Source of the DNA: Leucobacter allii
Lineage (GTDB): Bacteria > Actinomycetota > Actinomycetes > Actinomycetales > Microbacteriaceae
DNA length: 64,000 bases
Reading direction: 5' to 3'
NCBI RefSeq assembly: GCF_022919155.1
Contig: NZ_CP095045.1
Location: 992,001 to 1,056,000 of the forward strand
Shown here: one piece after another, positions 32,288 through 41,622 of the stretch
Layout: the number at the start of each line of letters is the position of its first letter
How positions within the stretch are numbered: position 1 is the stretch's first letter
The notes under the pieces: generated by a model
Told to the model about the DNA's origin: nothing
What the model saw: the letters and a program-made list of their open reading frames with translations, nothing else
The model's database searches: none
Made by a program: the position numbers and the translations under genes

Positions 32288-32369
32288 TCCCGCGGCGGCC
32301 GCGCGCCGGCCCGCCGCTCCGACACCGACCTGATCCACCGCACGACCCAGCGACATGAAGGAGAACCCG

Positions 32370-33626
32370 ATGCCCGAGCACATCTTCCGACTCGACTCCT
32401 CGAAGAAGTTCACCGAGCAGGAGAAGATCGGCCACAACCGCTGGCACCCCGAGATTCCGCCCGTGGCCACGGTGAAACCGGGCGACAGCTTCCGGGTGGA
32501 CTGCCGCGAGTGGTTCGACGGCGCGATCGTCAACGACGACTCCGCGCAGGACATCCTGGACGCGCCGCTGCTCACCGTGCACACGCTCAGCGGCCCGTTC
32601 CGGGTCGAGGGGGCGAAGCCCGGCGACCTGCTCGTCGTCGACATCCTCGACGTCGGCCCGATCCCTCAGGAGGACTCGGGGCCCCTCGCCGGTCAGGGGT
32701 GGGGCTACACCGGGATCTTCTCCCGGAACAACGGCGGCGGCTTCCTCACCGAGCAGTTCCCCGACGCCTACAAGGCCGTCTGGGACTTCGCCGGCCAGAC
32801 GGCGACCTCGCGCCACGTGCCCGGGGTCTCCTTCACGGGCATCATCCACCCGGGCCTCATGGGCACCGCGCCCTCCGCCGATCTCCTCGCGACCTGGAAC
32901 CATCGCGAGGGGGCGCTCATCGCGACGGACCCCGATCGGGTGCCGCCGCTCGCGCTGCCGCCCGAGGCCGAGCACGCCATCCTCGGCGGGCTGCCCAGGG
33001 ATCAGTGGGGGCGGGTGGGGGCCGAGGCGGCGCGCACCGCACCGCCGCGCGAGAACGGCGGCAACCAGGACATCAAGAACTTCACGAAGGGATCGCGGGT
33101 CTTCTACCCGGTCTTCGTGGACGGGGCGAACCTCTCGGTGGGCGATCTCCACTTCTCCCAGGGGGACGGCGAGATCACCTTCTGCGGGGCGATCGAGATG
33201 GGCGGCTTCATCGACCTCCGCGTCGACATCATCCGGGGCGGCATGGAGACCTACGGCGTGAGCGAGAACGCCATCTTCATGCCGGGCAACGTCGAGCCGA
33301 ACTACAGCCACTGGCTCGCCTTCTCGGGCACCTCGGTGACGCTCGACGGTGAGCAGCGCTATCTCGACTCGCACCTGTCGTATCAGCGCGCCTGCCTGCA
33401 CGCCATCGACTACCTCACGAAGTTCGGCTACAGCCCCGAGCAGGCCTACCTGCTGCTCGGCGCCGCACCCATCGAGGGCCGGCTCTCCGGCGTCGTCGAC
33501 ATCCCGAACTCCTGCTCCACCGTGTACCTGCCGGTCGAGATCTTCGATTTCGACGTGCGGCCGAGCGCCGACGGGCCCTTCCAGATCGACCCGGGCATCG
33601 GCGCGCCGAGCGCGGCCAACGTGTAG
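32370..33626 (+). CDS. fmdA: Formamidase
   Basis: 418-residue enzyme of the acetamidase/formamidase family, hydrolysing formamide to formate and ammonia. It shows PGDSFRVDCREWFDG, GPFRVEGAKPGDLLVVDILDVGP, NNGGGFLTEQFPDA, RHVPGVSFTGIIHPGLMG, ENGGNQDIKNF, SVGDLHFSQGDGEITFCGAIEMGG and LLGAAPIEGRLSGVVDIPN, all close to bacterial FmdA. ATG 32370 with AAGGAG six bases upstream was chosen over ATG 32355. It ends the amiS-fmdB-fmdA operon and faces a strong terminator shared with fdhF. Confidence 0.95.
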   Translation: MPEHIFRLDSSKKFTEQEKIGHNRWHPEIPPVATVKPGDSFRVDCREWFDGAIVNDDSAQDILDAPLLTVHTLSGPFRVEGAKPGDLLVVDILDVGPIPQEDSGPLAGQGWGYTGIFSRNNGGGFLTEQFPDAYKAVWDFAGQTATSRHVPGVSFTGIIHPGLMGTAPSADLLATWNHREGALIATDPDRVPPLALPPEAEHAILGGLPRDQWGRVGAEAARTAPPRENGGNQDIKNFTKGSRVFYPVFVDGANLSVGDLHFSQGDGEITFCGAIEMGGFIDLRVDIIRGGMETYGVSENAIFMPGNVEPNYSHWLAFSGTSVTLDGEQRYLDSHLSYQRACLHAIDYLTKFGYSPEQAYLLLGAAPIEGRLSGVVDIPNSCSTVYLPVEIFDFDVRPSADGPFQIDPGIGAPSAANV

Positions 33627-33639
33627 CCGCGCGAGCGTT

Positions 33640-33689
33640 CCGACGGCGCGCACCGGTGGCGGGATCCCGCCACCGGTGCGCGCCGTCGG
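33640..33689. terminator. Perfect palindrome, bidirectional terminator
   Basis: 25-base perfect arms (centre GGGATCCC at 33661-33668) between the convergent stops of fmdA (33626) and the molybdoenzyme (33693). The absence of an unpaired loop implies a four-base loop at the centre in RNA. Confidence 0.85.
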
Positions 33690-33692
33690 TCC

Positions 33693-36017
33693 TCAGACGA
33701 CCGCGGGGCGGCCGACGCCGGCCGGCGTCCGCGCCGGCTCGAGCCGCACGATCACGGCCTTGGAGACCGGGGTGTTGCTCTCCAGCGCGGTGCTGTCCAG
33801 CGGTACGAGCACGTTCGCCTCGGGGAAGTACGCCGCCGCGCAGCCGCGCGCCGTCGGGTACGCGACCGCGCGGAAGCCGCGCAGCACCCGATCGGGTTCG
33901 TCCCGCCACTCGCTGAAGATGTCGACGGCATCGCCGTCGGCGATCCCCAGCTCGGCGAGGTCGTCCGGGTGCACGAAGATCACGTAGCGGCCCTTCTTGA
34001 TGCCGCGATACCGGTCGTTCAGGCTGTAGATCGTCGTGTTGAACTGGTCGTGGGAGCGCACCGTCTGCAGGATCAGGCGCCCCGGCGGGCACGCGACGTG
34101 CTCCAGCTCGTTGACGGTGAGATGCGCCTTGCCGTTGTCGGTGGGAAAGGTGCGCGAATCGCGCGGTCCGTTCGGCAGCACGAAGCCGTCCCTCGTGCGC
34201 GTCTTCTCGTTGTAGCTCTCGCAGCCGGGGACCACGCGCGAGATGTGATCGCGGATCACGTCGTAGTCGCGGCCCATCGCGAGCCAGTCGATGCCGTGGC
34301 GATCCCCGAACAGCGCGTGCCCGATCCCCGTCACGATCGCCGTCTCCGAGCGCACCTGGTCCGAGATCGGGGCGATCTGGCCGTGCGAGGCGTGCACCGC
34401 GCAGACGGAGTCTTCCACGGTGACGTACTGCGGGCCCGACGCCTGCAGATCCACCTCCGTGCGGCCGAGCACCGGGAGGATCAGCGCCTCCTCGCCGGTG
34501 ATGACGTGGGAGCGGTTCAGCTTCGTCGACAGCTGCACGCTGAGGCGGGTCTTCCGCATCGCCGACTCGGCGAGGTTCGTGTCGGAGATCGCGCCGAGCA
34601 GGTTCCCGCCCAGGCCCATCCACACCTTGATCTCCCCGCGGTCGAGCGCCCGGATCCCGTGCACCGCGTCGACCCCGTGATGGCGCGGCGGCTCGAAGGA
34701 GAACTCCGCGCCGAGCGCATCGAGGAAGGAATCGGGCATCTGCTCCCAGACGCCCATGGTGCGATCGCCCTGCACGTTGGAGTGGCCGCGGATGGGGGAG
34801 GCGCCGGCGCCGGGCTTGCCGATGTTGCCGCGCAGCAGCAGCAGGTTGATGATCTCGCGGATCGTGTCGACGCCCTTGCGCTGCTGGGTGACGCCCATCG
34901 CCCAGCAGATGATCACCTTGTCGGCGGCGAGGTACGCCTGCGCGAGCTCGTCGATCTCCGCCTCGGAGATCCCCGTCGCGCGCTCCACCTCGCGCGCATC
35001 GACCTGCGCCATGTGCGCCGCGAACTCCTCGAAGCCGTCGCAGTGGCGCTCGATGAAATCGTGGTCGAGCACGGTGCCTGGCGCCGCCGCCTCCGCCGCG
35101 AGCACCCGCTGCGAGATCGCCTGCAGCAGCGCCATGTCCCCGCCCGAGCGGATCTTGATGAACTGGTCGGCGATCTGCGTCGGCTTCCCGACGTAGCCGC
35201 GCACCCGCTGCGGATCCTTGTAGCCGATGAGACCGGCCTCCGGCAGGGGGTTCACGGCGACGATCCTCGCGCCGTTCTCCTTCGCCTCCTGCAGCGCGGT
35301 GAGCATGCGCGGGTGATTGGTGCCGGGGTTCTGCCCCATCACGATGATGAGGTCGGACTCGCCGAAGTCCCTGTAGGCGATCGTCGACTTGCCGATCCCG
35401 ACCGTGTGGCTCATCGCCGTGCCCGTGGACTCGTGGCACATGTTCGAGCAGTCGGGGAGGTTGTTCGTGCCGAGCACGCGGGCGAGCAGCTGGTACACGA
35501 ACGCGGCCTCGTTCGACGCGCGGCCGCTCGTGTAGAACGCCGCCTCGTCGGGGCTGTCCAGCGCCCGCAGGTGGTCGGCGACGATCCGGTAGGCGGCGTC
35601 CCACGAGATCGGCTCGTAGCGGTCGGAGCCCTTCGCCTTGTGCAGCGGCTCCACGAGGCGGCCCTGCATCCCGAGCCAGTACTCGGTCTTGTCCTCCAGA
35701 GAGCTGATCGAGTGCTCCTGCCAGAACGCGCGCTCGACCTTCAGCGGCGTCGCCTCCCAGGTCACCGCCTTGCCGCCGTTCTCGCAGAACTCGGCGATCT
35801 TGCGGTGGTCGGGATCCGGCCACGCGCAGCTCATGCAGTCGAAGCCGTCCTTGTGGTTGATCTTCGTCATGAGCTTCGCGGTCCGCGCGAGGCCCATCGT
35901 CTTGATCGCCGGCTCCATCGAGTGGAACACGCCGCCGAGCCCCGCGGCGTAGTCCTTGGGCTCGGAGATCTCGATGTCGGCGTCGGAGAAGTCCTCGCGC
36001 GGGGCCTGGGGCGTCAT
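33693..36017 (-). CDS. FdhF/YdeP-type molybdopterin oxidoreductase
   Basis: 774-residue enzyme of the bis-MGD family, YdeP-like branch (oxidoreductase alpha, molybdopterin subunit). The N-terminal [14 protein letters not shown] with FCENGGKAV gives C61, C64 and C78 as cluster or structural ligands; most homologues I know read CPGCAWP here. Other marks are [65 protein letters not shown] and the C-terminal molydop-binding domain ([19 protein letters not shown]). Formate activity is not proven for this branch. ATG overlaps the fdhD stop. Context with formamidase makes formate an attractive substrate. Confidence 0.9.
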   Translation of the reverse strand: MTPQAPREDFSDADIEISEPKDYAAGLGGVFHSMEPAIKTMGLARTAKLMTKINHKDGFDCMSCAWPDPDHRKIAEFCENGGKAVTWEATPLKVERAFWQEHSISSLEDKTEYWLGMQGRLVEPLHKAKGSDRYEPISWDAAYRIVADHLRALDSPDEAAFYTSGRASNEAAFVYQLLARVLGTNNLPDCSNMCHESTGTAMSHTVGIGKSTIAYRDFGESDLIIVMGQNPGTNHPRMLTALQEAKENGARIVAVNPLPEAGLIGYKDPQRVRGYVGKPTQIADQFIKIRSGGDMALLQAISQRVLAAEAAAPGTVLDHDFIERHCDGFEEFAAHMAQVDAREVERATGISEAEIDELAQAYLAADKVIICWAMGVTQQRKGVDTIREIINLLLLRGNIGKPGAGASPIRGHSNVQGDRTMGVWEQMPDSFLDALGAEFSFEPPRHHGVDAVHGIRALDRGEIKVWMGLGGNLLGAISDTNLAESAMRKTRLSVQLSTKLNRSHVITGEEALILPVLGRTEVDLQASGPQYVTVEDSVCAVHASHGQIAPISDQVRSETAIVTGIGHALFGDRHGIDWLAMGRDYDVIRDHISRVVPGCESYNEKTRTRDGFVLPNGPRDSRTFPTDNGKAHLTVNELEHVACPPGRLILQTVRSHDQFNTTIYSLNDRYRGIKKGRYVIFVHPDDLAELGIADGDAVDIFSEWRDEPDRVLRGFRAVAYPTARGCAAAYFPEANVLVPLDSTALESNTPVSKAVIVRLEPARTPAGVGRPAVV

Positions 36018-36946
36018 GAGTGCACTGCTTTCTGGAGGGGCGCGGCGGGCGCGTCCGGGTGGGGGTCGGCGGCGATGCCGGCGGCCGCGTCGGGGAGGGG
36101 CTCGGGATCCCCGGCCGCCGTCGCGTTCGCGACGCGGTCGGGGCGCGTGTAGACCACCATGGAATCCCCGCGGAGGAAGCCGACGAGCGTCAGCCCGGCC
36201 TCCTCCGCGAGCTCGGCGGCCAGGGAGGAGGGCGCGGAGACGGCCGCGAGCATCGGGATCCCCGCCATGAGCGCCTTCTGCGCGAGTTCGAAGCTCGCGC
36301 GCCCGGAGACCATGAGCACGCAGGAGCGCGCCGGGACGCGGCCCTGCGCGAGGGCCCAGCCGACGACCTTGTCGACGGCATTGTGCCGCCCGACGTCCTC
36401 GCGCAGCACGAGCATCTCCCCGGTGAGGCCGTCGAAGAGCGCGGCCGCGTGCAGTCCGCCGGTCCGCTCGAAGACGGCCTGCTGCGCGCGCAGCTCCTCG
36501 GGGAAGCGAATGAGCGTCGTCGCATCCACGACGAGCGGGTCGTCGGCGACGGAGAACCGGGACTGCGTGCGCACGGCGTCGATGCTCGCCTTGCCGCAGA
36601 CGCCGCAGGAGCTGGTCGTGTAGAAGTTCCGCTCGAGGCTCGGGTCGGGCGGGGCGACGCCGGGCGCGAGGCCGACGTCGAGGACGTTGTAGGTGTTCGG
36701 CTCGCCGTCGGCGGCGCAGTGGATCGCGGCGGCGAAGTCGCCCGGGTGATGGATGACGCCCTCGGACACGAGGAAGCCCTGCGCGAGTTCGACGTCGTGG
36801 CCGGGGGTCCGCATGGTCACGGCGAGCGGGCTGCCCTGCACGCGGATCTCGAGGGGCTCCTCGACGGCGAGGAAATCGGCGCGCCGGGTCGTGGATCCGC
36901 CCGCGGTGAGGCGGGTCACTCGTCGGCGCGCTGCGATACGTGACAC
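36014..36946 (-). CDS. fdhD: Sulfur carrier protein FdhD
   Basis: 310-residue FdhD, which carries sulfur from a cysteine desulfurase to the molybdenum cofactor of formate dehydrogenase-type enzymes. The CGVCGK motif (C114, C117) is present, with ARPAELxIRV-like [44 protein letters not shown] and [21 protein letters not shown] 36946 is close behind AAGAGG; the exact start is uncertain. It is cotranscribed with the molybdoenzyme (ATGA overlap), strong evidence that this enzyme needs a sulfurated cofactor. The Ala/Pro-rich C-terminal tail is variable. Confidence 0.92.
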   Translation of the reverse strand: MSRIAARRRVTRLTAGGSTTRRADFLAVEEPLEIRVQGSPLAVTMRTPGHDVELAQGFLVSEGVIHHPGDFAAAIHCAADGEPNTYNVLDVGLAPGVAPPDPSLERNFYTTSSCGVCGKASIDAVRTQSRFSVADDPLVVDATTLIRFPEELRAQQAVFERTGGLHAAALFDGLTGEMLVLREDVGRHNAVDKVVGWALAQGRVPARSCVLMVSGRASFELAQKALMAGIPMLAAVSAPSSLAAELAEEAGLTLVGFLRGDSMVVYTRPDRVANATAAGDPEPLPDAAAGIAADPHPDAPAAPLQKAVHS

Positions 36947-37010
36947 ACCTCTTGGATAGCATCGAAAGCATTCGGGGGCAAGGCGGCACACCACGGCGGA
37001 CGGAGCGAGG

Positions 37011-38342
37011 ATGGGCGGGCACGGCGGAGCGGGCGGGCGCGGCGATGGAGCCGGGCGCGTCGAGCGCGTGAGCGCCGAGGCGCATCTCGCGCGCGTGCTC
37101 GCGGAGACGCCGCCGCTGCCGGCCGCCGAGGCGCCGCTGCGCGAGGCCGGCGGCCGGGTGCTCGCCGAGGACGCCCGCGCGAGGAACGACCTGCCGCTCT
37201 GGGACAACTCCGCGATGGACGGCTACGCGCTGCGCGCGGGGGACGCCGCCGGAGCCTCGGAGGCCGGCCCCGTGCGGCTCCGCATCGTCGGCGAGATCGC
37301 CGCGGGCAGCGCCGAGGATCCGCCGATCCCCGCGGGGAGCGCGGTGCGGATCATGACCGGTGCGCCGCTCCCCGGCGACGCCGATGCGGTCGTGCCCGTG
37401 GAGCGCACCCGGGGCGATGCGCCGCCGGGGCCCGTCGCCGAGCCGGGCGCGGGAGACGCGTCGATCGGCCGCTGGGCGGAGGAGGAGGTGAGCCTCTTCA
37501 GCCCCGTCGACGCCGGCGCGAACGTGCGCCGCCGCGGCGAGGACGCCCGCGTCGGCGCCGTCCTCGCCCGTGCCGGGGACCGACTCGGCGCCCGACGCAT
37601 CGCGGCGCTCGCCGCCGCCGGCGTCGACGTCGTGCGAGTGCGCCCCGCGCCCCGGGTGGCCGTGATCGCGACGGGCGCCGAACTGCGCGCCCCGGGGGAG
37701 CCGCTCGCGCGCGGGGAGATCCCGGAGTCGAACTCGCTCCTCATCACGGCGCTGCTCGCCGAGCAGGGCCTCCCGGCGGCGGACGTCCGGGTGGGCGGCG
37801 ACGACGTCGCAGCGCTCCGCGCACGCCTGGCTGAGCTCGGGCGCCGCGTCGACGTCGTCATCACGACGGGCGGCGTCGGACCCGGCCGCCACGACGTCGT
37901 CCGGCTGGCCCTCGCCGACGAGCCAGGGGTGCGCGCGGTCAGCGTCGCGGTGAAGCCGGGGCAGCCCCAGTGCACCGGGAGGCTGCGGGGCGGCGCCCGG
38001 ATCTTCGCGCTGCCGGGCAACCCCGTGAGCGCGGCCGTGAGCTTCGAGCTGTTCGTACGGCCCGCACTGCTCCGCATGCAGGGCGCGGAGGCGACGGATC
38101 GGATGCGGCTCCCGGCCGTCGCCGAGACCGGCTGGCGCGGCGCCCCCGGTCGGCTGCAGGTGCTGCCCGTGCGCGTGCGCCGGGAGCCGCAGGGGCTCGT
38201 CTGCCGGCCGGCCGTCGACCCGCGGGGCGTCTCCCACGCCGTCGGCGGACACGGCTCGGCGAACGGCTACGCGCTCGTGGCGCCGGAGCGCGGCGACGTC
38301 GCCGCGGGGGAGGGGGTCGACGTGATCCTGCTGGAGGCATGA
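37011..38342 (+). CDS. moeA: Molybdopterin molybdenumtransferase (MoeA), copy 2
   Basis: 443-residue second MoeA. Family blocks: [87 protein letters not shown] and [21 protein letters not shown]. It is divergent from fdhD and co-translated with mobA (ATGA overlap at 38339), so it may serve bis-MGD enzymes, while copy 1 sits with moaCD and mog. ATG 37011 was chosen; GTG 37068 would remove a Gly-rich lead of 19 residues. Confidence 0.95.
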   Translation: MGGHGGAGGRGDGAGRVERVSAEAHLARVLAETPPLPAAEAPLREAGGRVLAEDARARNDLPLWDNSAMDGYALRAGDAAGASEAGPVRLRIVGEIAAGSAEDPPIPAGSAVRIMTGAPLPGDADAVVPVERTRGDAPPGPVAEPGAGDASIGRWAEEEVSLFSPVDAGANVRRRGEDARVGAVLARAGDRLGARRIAALAAAGVDVVRVRPAPRVAVIATGAELRAPGEPLARGEIPESNSLLITALLAEQGLPAADVRVGGDDVAALRARLAELGRRVDVVITTGGVGPGRHDVVRLALADEPGVRAVSVAVKPGQPQCTGRLRGGARIFALPGNPVSAAVSFELFVRPALLRMQGAEATDRMRLPAVAETGWRGAPGRLQVLPVRVRREPQGLVCRPAVDPRGVSHAVGGHGSANGYALVAPERGDVAAGEGVDVILLEA

Positions 38343-39265
38343 GCGCGGCGTCCGCCGTCGCCGCCATCGTGCTCGCGGGGGGACGCGGTGCACGGCTCGG
38401 CGGCGCCGACAAGGCCGGGATCGAGCTCGCCGGCGAGCGGCTCGTCGACCGGGTCGTCGCGGCGGTCCGCGGCGCCGCGGCGGGAGAGCCCCGCATCGTC
38501 GTCGCGGGCCCGGCTCGCGCGGCGCCAGCCGGCTGCCTCGTCGTCCGGGAGGATCCGCCCTTCGGCGGCCCGCTGGCGGCGCTCGCCGCAGCGCTGCCCC
38601 GCGTCGGCGATGCCGCCGAGGCGCTGCTGCTCTCCTGCGACCTCGTGCGGCCCGCCGACGCGGTGCGGGTGCTCCTCGCCGAGCCGCTCGCGGCGGCGGA
38701 GGACGCGCGCGTGCTCCGGGACCCCGAGGGGCGGGCGCAGTGGCTCGCCGGCCGCTACCGCGTCGCCGCCCTGCGCGCGGGGGTCGTCGCGCTCGCCGGC
38801 GACGTCGCCGGCCGTCCCCTGCGCCGCGCCCTCGCCGGTCTCGCGATCCGCTACGTGGATGCGCCGACGGCGATCGTCGCCGACATCGACACCCCTGAAG
38901 ACCTCGCCGCGGCGCGAGCGGCGCTCGCGCCCGCCGTCGCGGCGACCGTTCCCGCACCGAACAGAGGAGCTCCCATGTCCGCCGCCCAGCACCTGCCCCC
39001 CGAAGCGCTCGACGCCTGGCTCGCCGTCGCCGCCTCGGAGCTCGGACTCCCCGCCGACGCCGTGCGCATCGGCACCGTCCTCGACGTCGCGCGCGACGTC
39101 GCCCACGACGTGGCGCGGCCCGCCGCTCCGCTCTCCACCTTCCTGCTCGGCATGGCGTACGGGCGCGCGGCGGCGTCCGGCGATGCGGCCGATCCCGCCG
39201 TGCTCGCCGAGCTCGCGGAGCGGCTCACGTCCCGGGCCGCCGCGTGGAAGGACGCCGCAGGCTGA
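38339..39265 (+). CDS. mobA: MobA molybdenum cofactor guanylyltransferase fused to DUF6457
   Basis: 308 residues. The MobA part (about 1-205) has AAIVLAGGRGARLGGADKAGIELAGE, the GTP loop and Lys of the family, LLLSCDLVRPADAVRVLL and YVDAPTAIVADIDTPEDLAAAR; it attaches GMP to molybdopterin for bis-MGD enzymes. The last 96 residues form a small helical domain (LDAWLAVAASELGLPADAV, LDVARDVAHDVARPAAPLSTFLLG) matching DUF6457. An internal ATG at 38975 with AGAGGAG five bases upstream could yield this domain alone. Co-translated with moeA copy 2. Confidence 0.88.
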   Translation: MSAASAVAAIVLAGGRGARLGGADKAGIELAGERLVDRVVAAVRGAAAGEPRIVVAGPARAAPAGCLVVREDPPFGGPLAALAAALPRVGDAAEALLLSCDLVRPADAVRVLLAEPLAAAEDARVLRDPEGRAQWLAGRYRVAALRAGVVALAGDVAGRPLRRALAGLAIRYVDAPTAIVADIDTPEDLAAARAALAPAVAATVPAPNRGAPMSAAQHLPPEALDAWLAVAASELGLPADAVRIGTVLDVARDVAHDVARPAAPLSTFLLGMAYGRAAASGDAADPAVLAELAERLTSRAAAWKDAAG

Positions 39266-39299
39266 ACCGCGCCCCGATCCGCGGGACGCGCCGCCCGAC

Positions 39300-40502
39300 T
39301 CAGTTACCAAGGATCCGCTGGTAGGCCTGCGAGTACTCGTTGTCCTCCCGCGCCGTGAGCGCGCGCATGTCGAAGATCCGCGCGCTCATCTCCTCGTCGG
39401 GGAAGATGAGCGGGTTCTCCGCGAGCTCCGGGGTGCCGCTCGCGGCCATGGCGTCCCGCGCCCCGGCGACGGGGGTCACGTACTGCACGTACGCGGCGAC
39501 CTGCGCGGCCACCTCCGGCTCGTAGTAGTAGTCGACCAGCGCGTGGACCTGCTCGAAGGCGGCCGTCGCCGTCGGCATGGCGAAGGAGTCGGTGAAGACC
39601 GACGCCCCGGAGTCCGGCACCACGAACTTCCAGACCTCCTCGCCGGCCTCCTCGTTGAGGATCGCGATGTCGCCCGACCAGCACATGCCGGCCCAGATGA
39701 TGCCCTGCTCGAGGTCCTGCGTGTAGGAGTTGCCCTTGACCGTCGCGACCTGTCCGCTCGAGATCTGGCGCTCCGCGACCTCGAGCGCCGCCGCGAACTC
39801 GTCGTCGCCCCAGTCGCCCTCGATGTCGACGCCCTGCTCGAGCATGATGAGCGCGAGGGTGTCGTCCTGCTCCGTGAGCAGGTTCACCTTCCCCGCGAGC
39901 TCGGGCCTCCACAGGTCCGAGACCTCCCGCACGCCCGCCGGGTAGAGCTGGGTGTTGTAGACGAGGCCGGTGAGCCCGGCCTGGTAGGGGATCGTCCAGT
40001 CGCGGTCGGGGTCGAAGGAGGCGTGCTGCACGATGTCGATCATCTCCCCGTCGACGTGGGGCAGCAGGCTCCGATCGAACTTCGTGAGCTGCTCCTGCTC
40101 CAGGAGGCGCACGGTCGTTGTGTCCGAGGGGACGAAGACGTCGTAGCCGGTGTCCTGCTCGAGCGCGAGCTGATCCTTGATCTTGGCGACGAAGGTCTTG
40201 TTGTCGTCGATGTCCTCGAAGTACTCGACGTCGATGTTCGTGCGCTCCATGAAGGCGTCGAGCGACGGCCAGGTCCCCGCGTCCTCGTCGTAGTCGAGGT
40301 AGTAGGTCCAGTTCGCCCAGCGCACGGTGCCGCCGGAGCCGTCTCCTGGCCCGCCGGAACCGGCGCAGCCGGCGAGGGCACCGGCCCCGATCCCGACGGC
40401 CCCCGCGGCGGCGCCGGTGAGGAGCTGGCGCCGGCTGAGCCGCGCGGATCGGATGCGGTGGACGAGGGCGCGGACGACGGGGTCGGCGGGCTGGGGGTGC
40501 AT
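39300..40502 (-). CDS. Tat-exported polyamine-type binding lipoprotein, orphan
   Basis: 400-residue spermidine/putrescine-type ABC binding protein. The N-terminus has a twin-arginine motif (LSRRQLLTGAAAGAVG) and lipobox LAGC. The mature part (VRWANWTYYLDYDEDAGTWPS, IKDQLALEQDTGYDVFVPSD, WTIPYQAGLTGLVYN, GMCWSGDIAILNEEAG) is PotD/PotF-like and clearly a paralogue of the protein at 47408. No transport genes adjoin it, so it may feed the potABC-like system 8 kb away or another one. SD GAAGGAGG precedes ATG 40502. Confidence 0.88.
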   Translation of the reverse strand: MHPQPADPVVRALVHRIRSARLSRRQLLTGAAAGAVGIGAGALAGCAGSGGPGDGSGGTVRWANWTYYLDYDEDAGTWPSLDAFMERTNIDVEYFEDIDDNKTFVAKIKDQLALEQDTGYDVFVPSDTTTVRLLEQEQLTKFDRSLLPHVDGEMIDIVQHASFDPDRDWTIPYQAGLTGLVYNTQLYPAGVREVSDLWRPELAGKVNLLTEQDDTLALIMLEQGVDIEGDWGDDEFAAALEVAERQISSGQVATVKGNSYTQDLEQGIIWAGMCWSGDIAILNEEAGEEVWKFVVPDSGASVFTDSFAMPTATAAFEQVHALVDYYYEPEVAAQVAAYVQYVTPVAGARDAMAASGTPELAENPLIFPDEEMSARIFDMRALTAREDNEYSQAYQRILGN

Positions 40503-40609
40503 GGTTCCTCCTTCGGAGACCACGGCCGCGGCGCTGCGACCGTTGCGACTCATCCTGGCACAGCGGATGCCGCGGAGTAAACGCCCATGACAGTCGTGTT
40601 GACGCGACG

Positions 40610-41449
40610 CTACGCCGGGAGCACGACCCCCCGGAGCTCCTCGACGAGGCCGGGCGCCCCGGCGAAGAGATACGGTTCACCCGGTGCGGTCCGGTCGTCC
40701 GCGCCGAGGAGCGCGATCCCGGCCTCCCGGGCGATGAGCGCGCCGGCGGCGTAGTCCCAGGGCTGCAGGCCGCGCTCGTAGTAGGCGTCGAGCCGCCCCG
40801 AGGCGAGGAGGCAGAAGTCGTAGGCGGCCGAGCCGATGCGGCGGATGTCGCGCACGCGGGGGATCACGCGCACCACGGCCTCGGCCTGCTCCGTGCGGCG
40901 CTCGACGGTATAGCCGAAACCCGTGCCCACGAGCGCCGTCGCGAGCTCGCGCTTGCCCGATGCGGCGATCGGCTCGCCGCCCAGCCGGGCACCGCCGCCC
41001 TGCCTCGCGGTGAAGAGCTCGTCCGTGCGCGGGGCGTACACGGCGCCGGCGATCGCCCGCCGGCCGTCGGCGAACGCCGCGGGGTCCGCGACCGTCGCGG
41101 CGATGCTCACCGCGTAGATCGGGAGGTCGTAGAGGTAGTTGACGGTGCCGTCGATGGGATCGATCACCCAGGTGATGCCGCTGCTCCCCGCGATGCCGGC
41201 GCCCTCCTCGCCGAGCACGCCGTCCTCGGGCCGCGCCGCGCGGATCATCTCGACGACGAGCCGCTCGGACTCCCGGTCGGCCTCCGTCACCACGTCGGTC
41301 TCGCTCGATTTGCTCGCCGCGACCGCGACGCTGCGGGCCCGCAGCGCGAGGACCCGTTCGCCCGCGGCGACGGCGATCCGCGCGGCGAGTGCCAGGAGCT
41401 CCTCCGCGAGGGCGTCGGGAACGGGGGCGGGGTCCGGGGCGCGCGTCAT
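40610..41449 (-). CDS. Inositol monophosphatase family protein
   Basis: 279-residue magnesium-dependent phosphatase of the inositol monophosphatase fold. Metal-binding motifs: DVVTEADRESERLVVEMI, GEEG, WVIDPIDGTVNYLYDLPIYAVSIA and the C-terminal LQPWDYAAGALIAREAG. Substrates in this family include inositol-1-phosphate, histidinol phosphate and PAP; sequence does not decide. ATG 41449. It is a single gene with a tandem-repeat tract upstream. Confidence 0.92.
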   Translation of the reverse strand: MTRAPDPAPVPDALAEELLALAARIAVAAGERVLALRARSVAVAASKSSETDVVTEADRESERLVVEMIRAARPEDGVLGEEGAGIAGSSGITWVIDPIDGTVNYLYDLPIYAVSIAATVADPAAFADGRRAIAGAVYAPRTDELFTARQGGGARLGGEPIAASGKRELATALVGTGFGYTVERRTEQAEAVVRVIPRVRDIRRIGSAAYDFCLLASGRLDAYYERGLQPWDYAAGALIAREAGIALLGADDRTAPGEPYLFAGAPGLVEELRGVVLPA

Positions 41450-41465
41450 GCATCGAGCCTACGCC

Positions 41466-41571
41466 GTGCGCGCGGGACCGTGCGCGCCGGTCCTGTGCGC
41501 GCCGATCCCGTACGAGCCGATCCGGAAGTGCGCGCCGATCCTGTGCGCGCCGATCCTGTGCGCGCCGGAGG
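41466..41571 (+). repeat. Degenerate 15-base tandem repeats
   Basis: About seven units of GTGCGCGCCGATCCT with variation (starts near 41466, 41480, 41495, 41510, 41528, 41543, 41558). They lie upstream of the phosphatase gene and run into the amt terminator. Confidence 0.8.
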
Positions 41572-41610
41572 GGGCGGGACCGCGCCTGCGATCCCGCCCC
41601 CTCCGGCGCG
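41561..41610 (-). terminator. Terminator of amt
   Basis: Perfect 19-bp stem (CGCGCCGGAGGGGGCGGGA and its complement) with a 12-base loop, 12 bases beyond the amt stop. The left arm doubles as the last tandem-repeat unit. Confidence 0.85.
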
Positions 41611-41622
41611 CGCCCTCCCGGA

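Noticed and set aside
36018..38957. Upstream extension of the molybdoenzyme frame far beyond its ATG
   Set aside because: The frame stays open by chance across fdhD and moeA; homology and the ATGA overlap place the start at 36017.
41466..41571. CRISPR array
   Set aside because: The repeats are 15 bases, degenerate and directly adjoining without spacers, and no cas genes are near.
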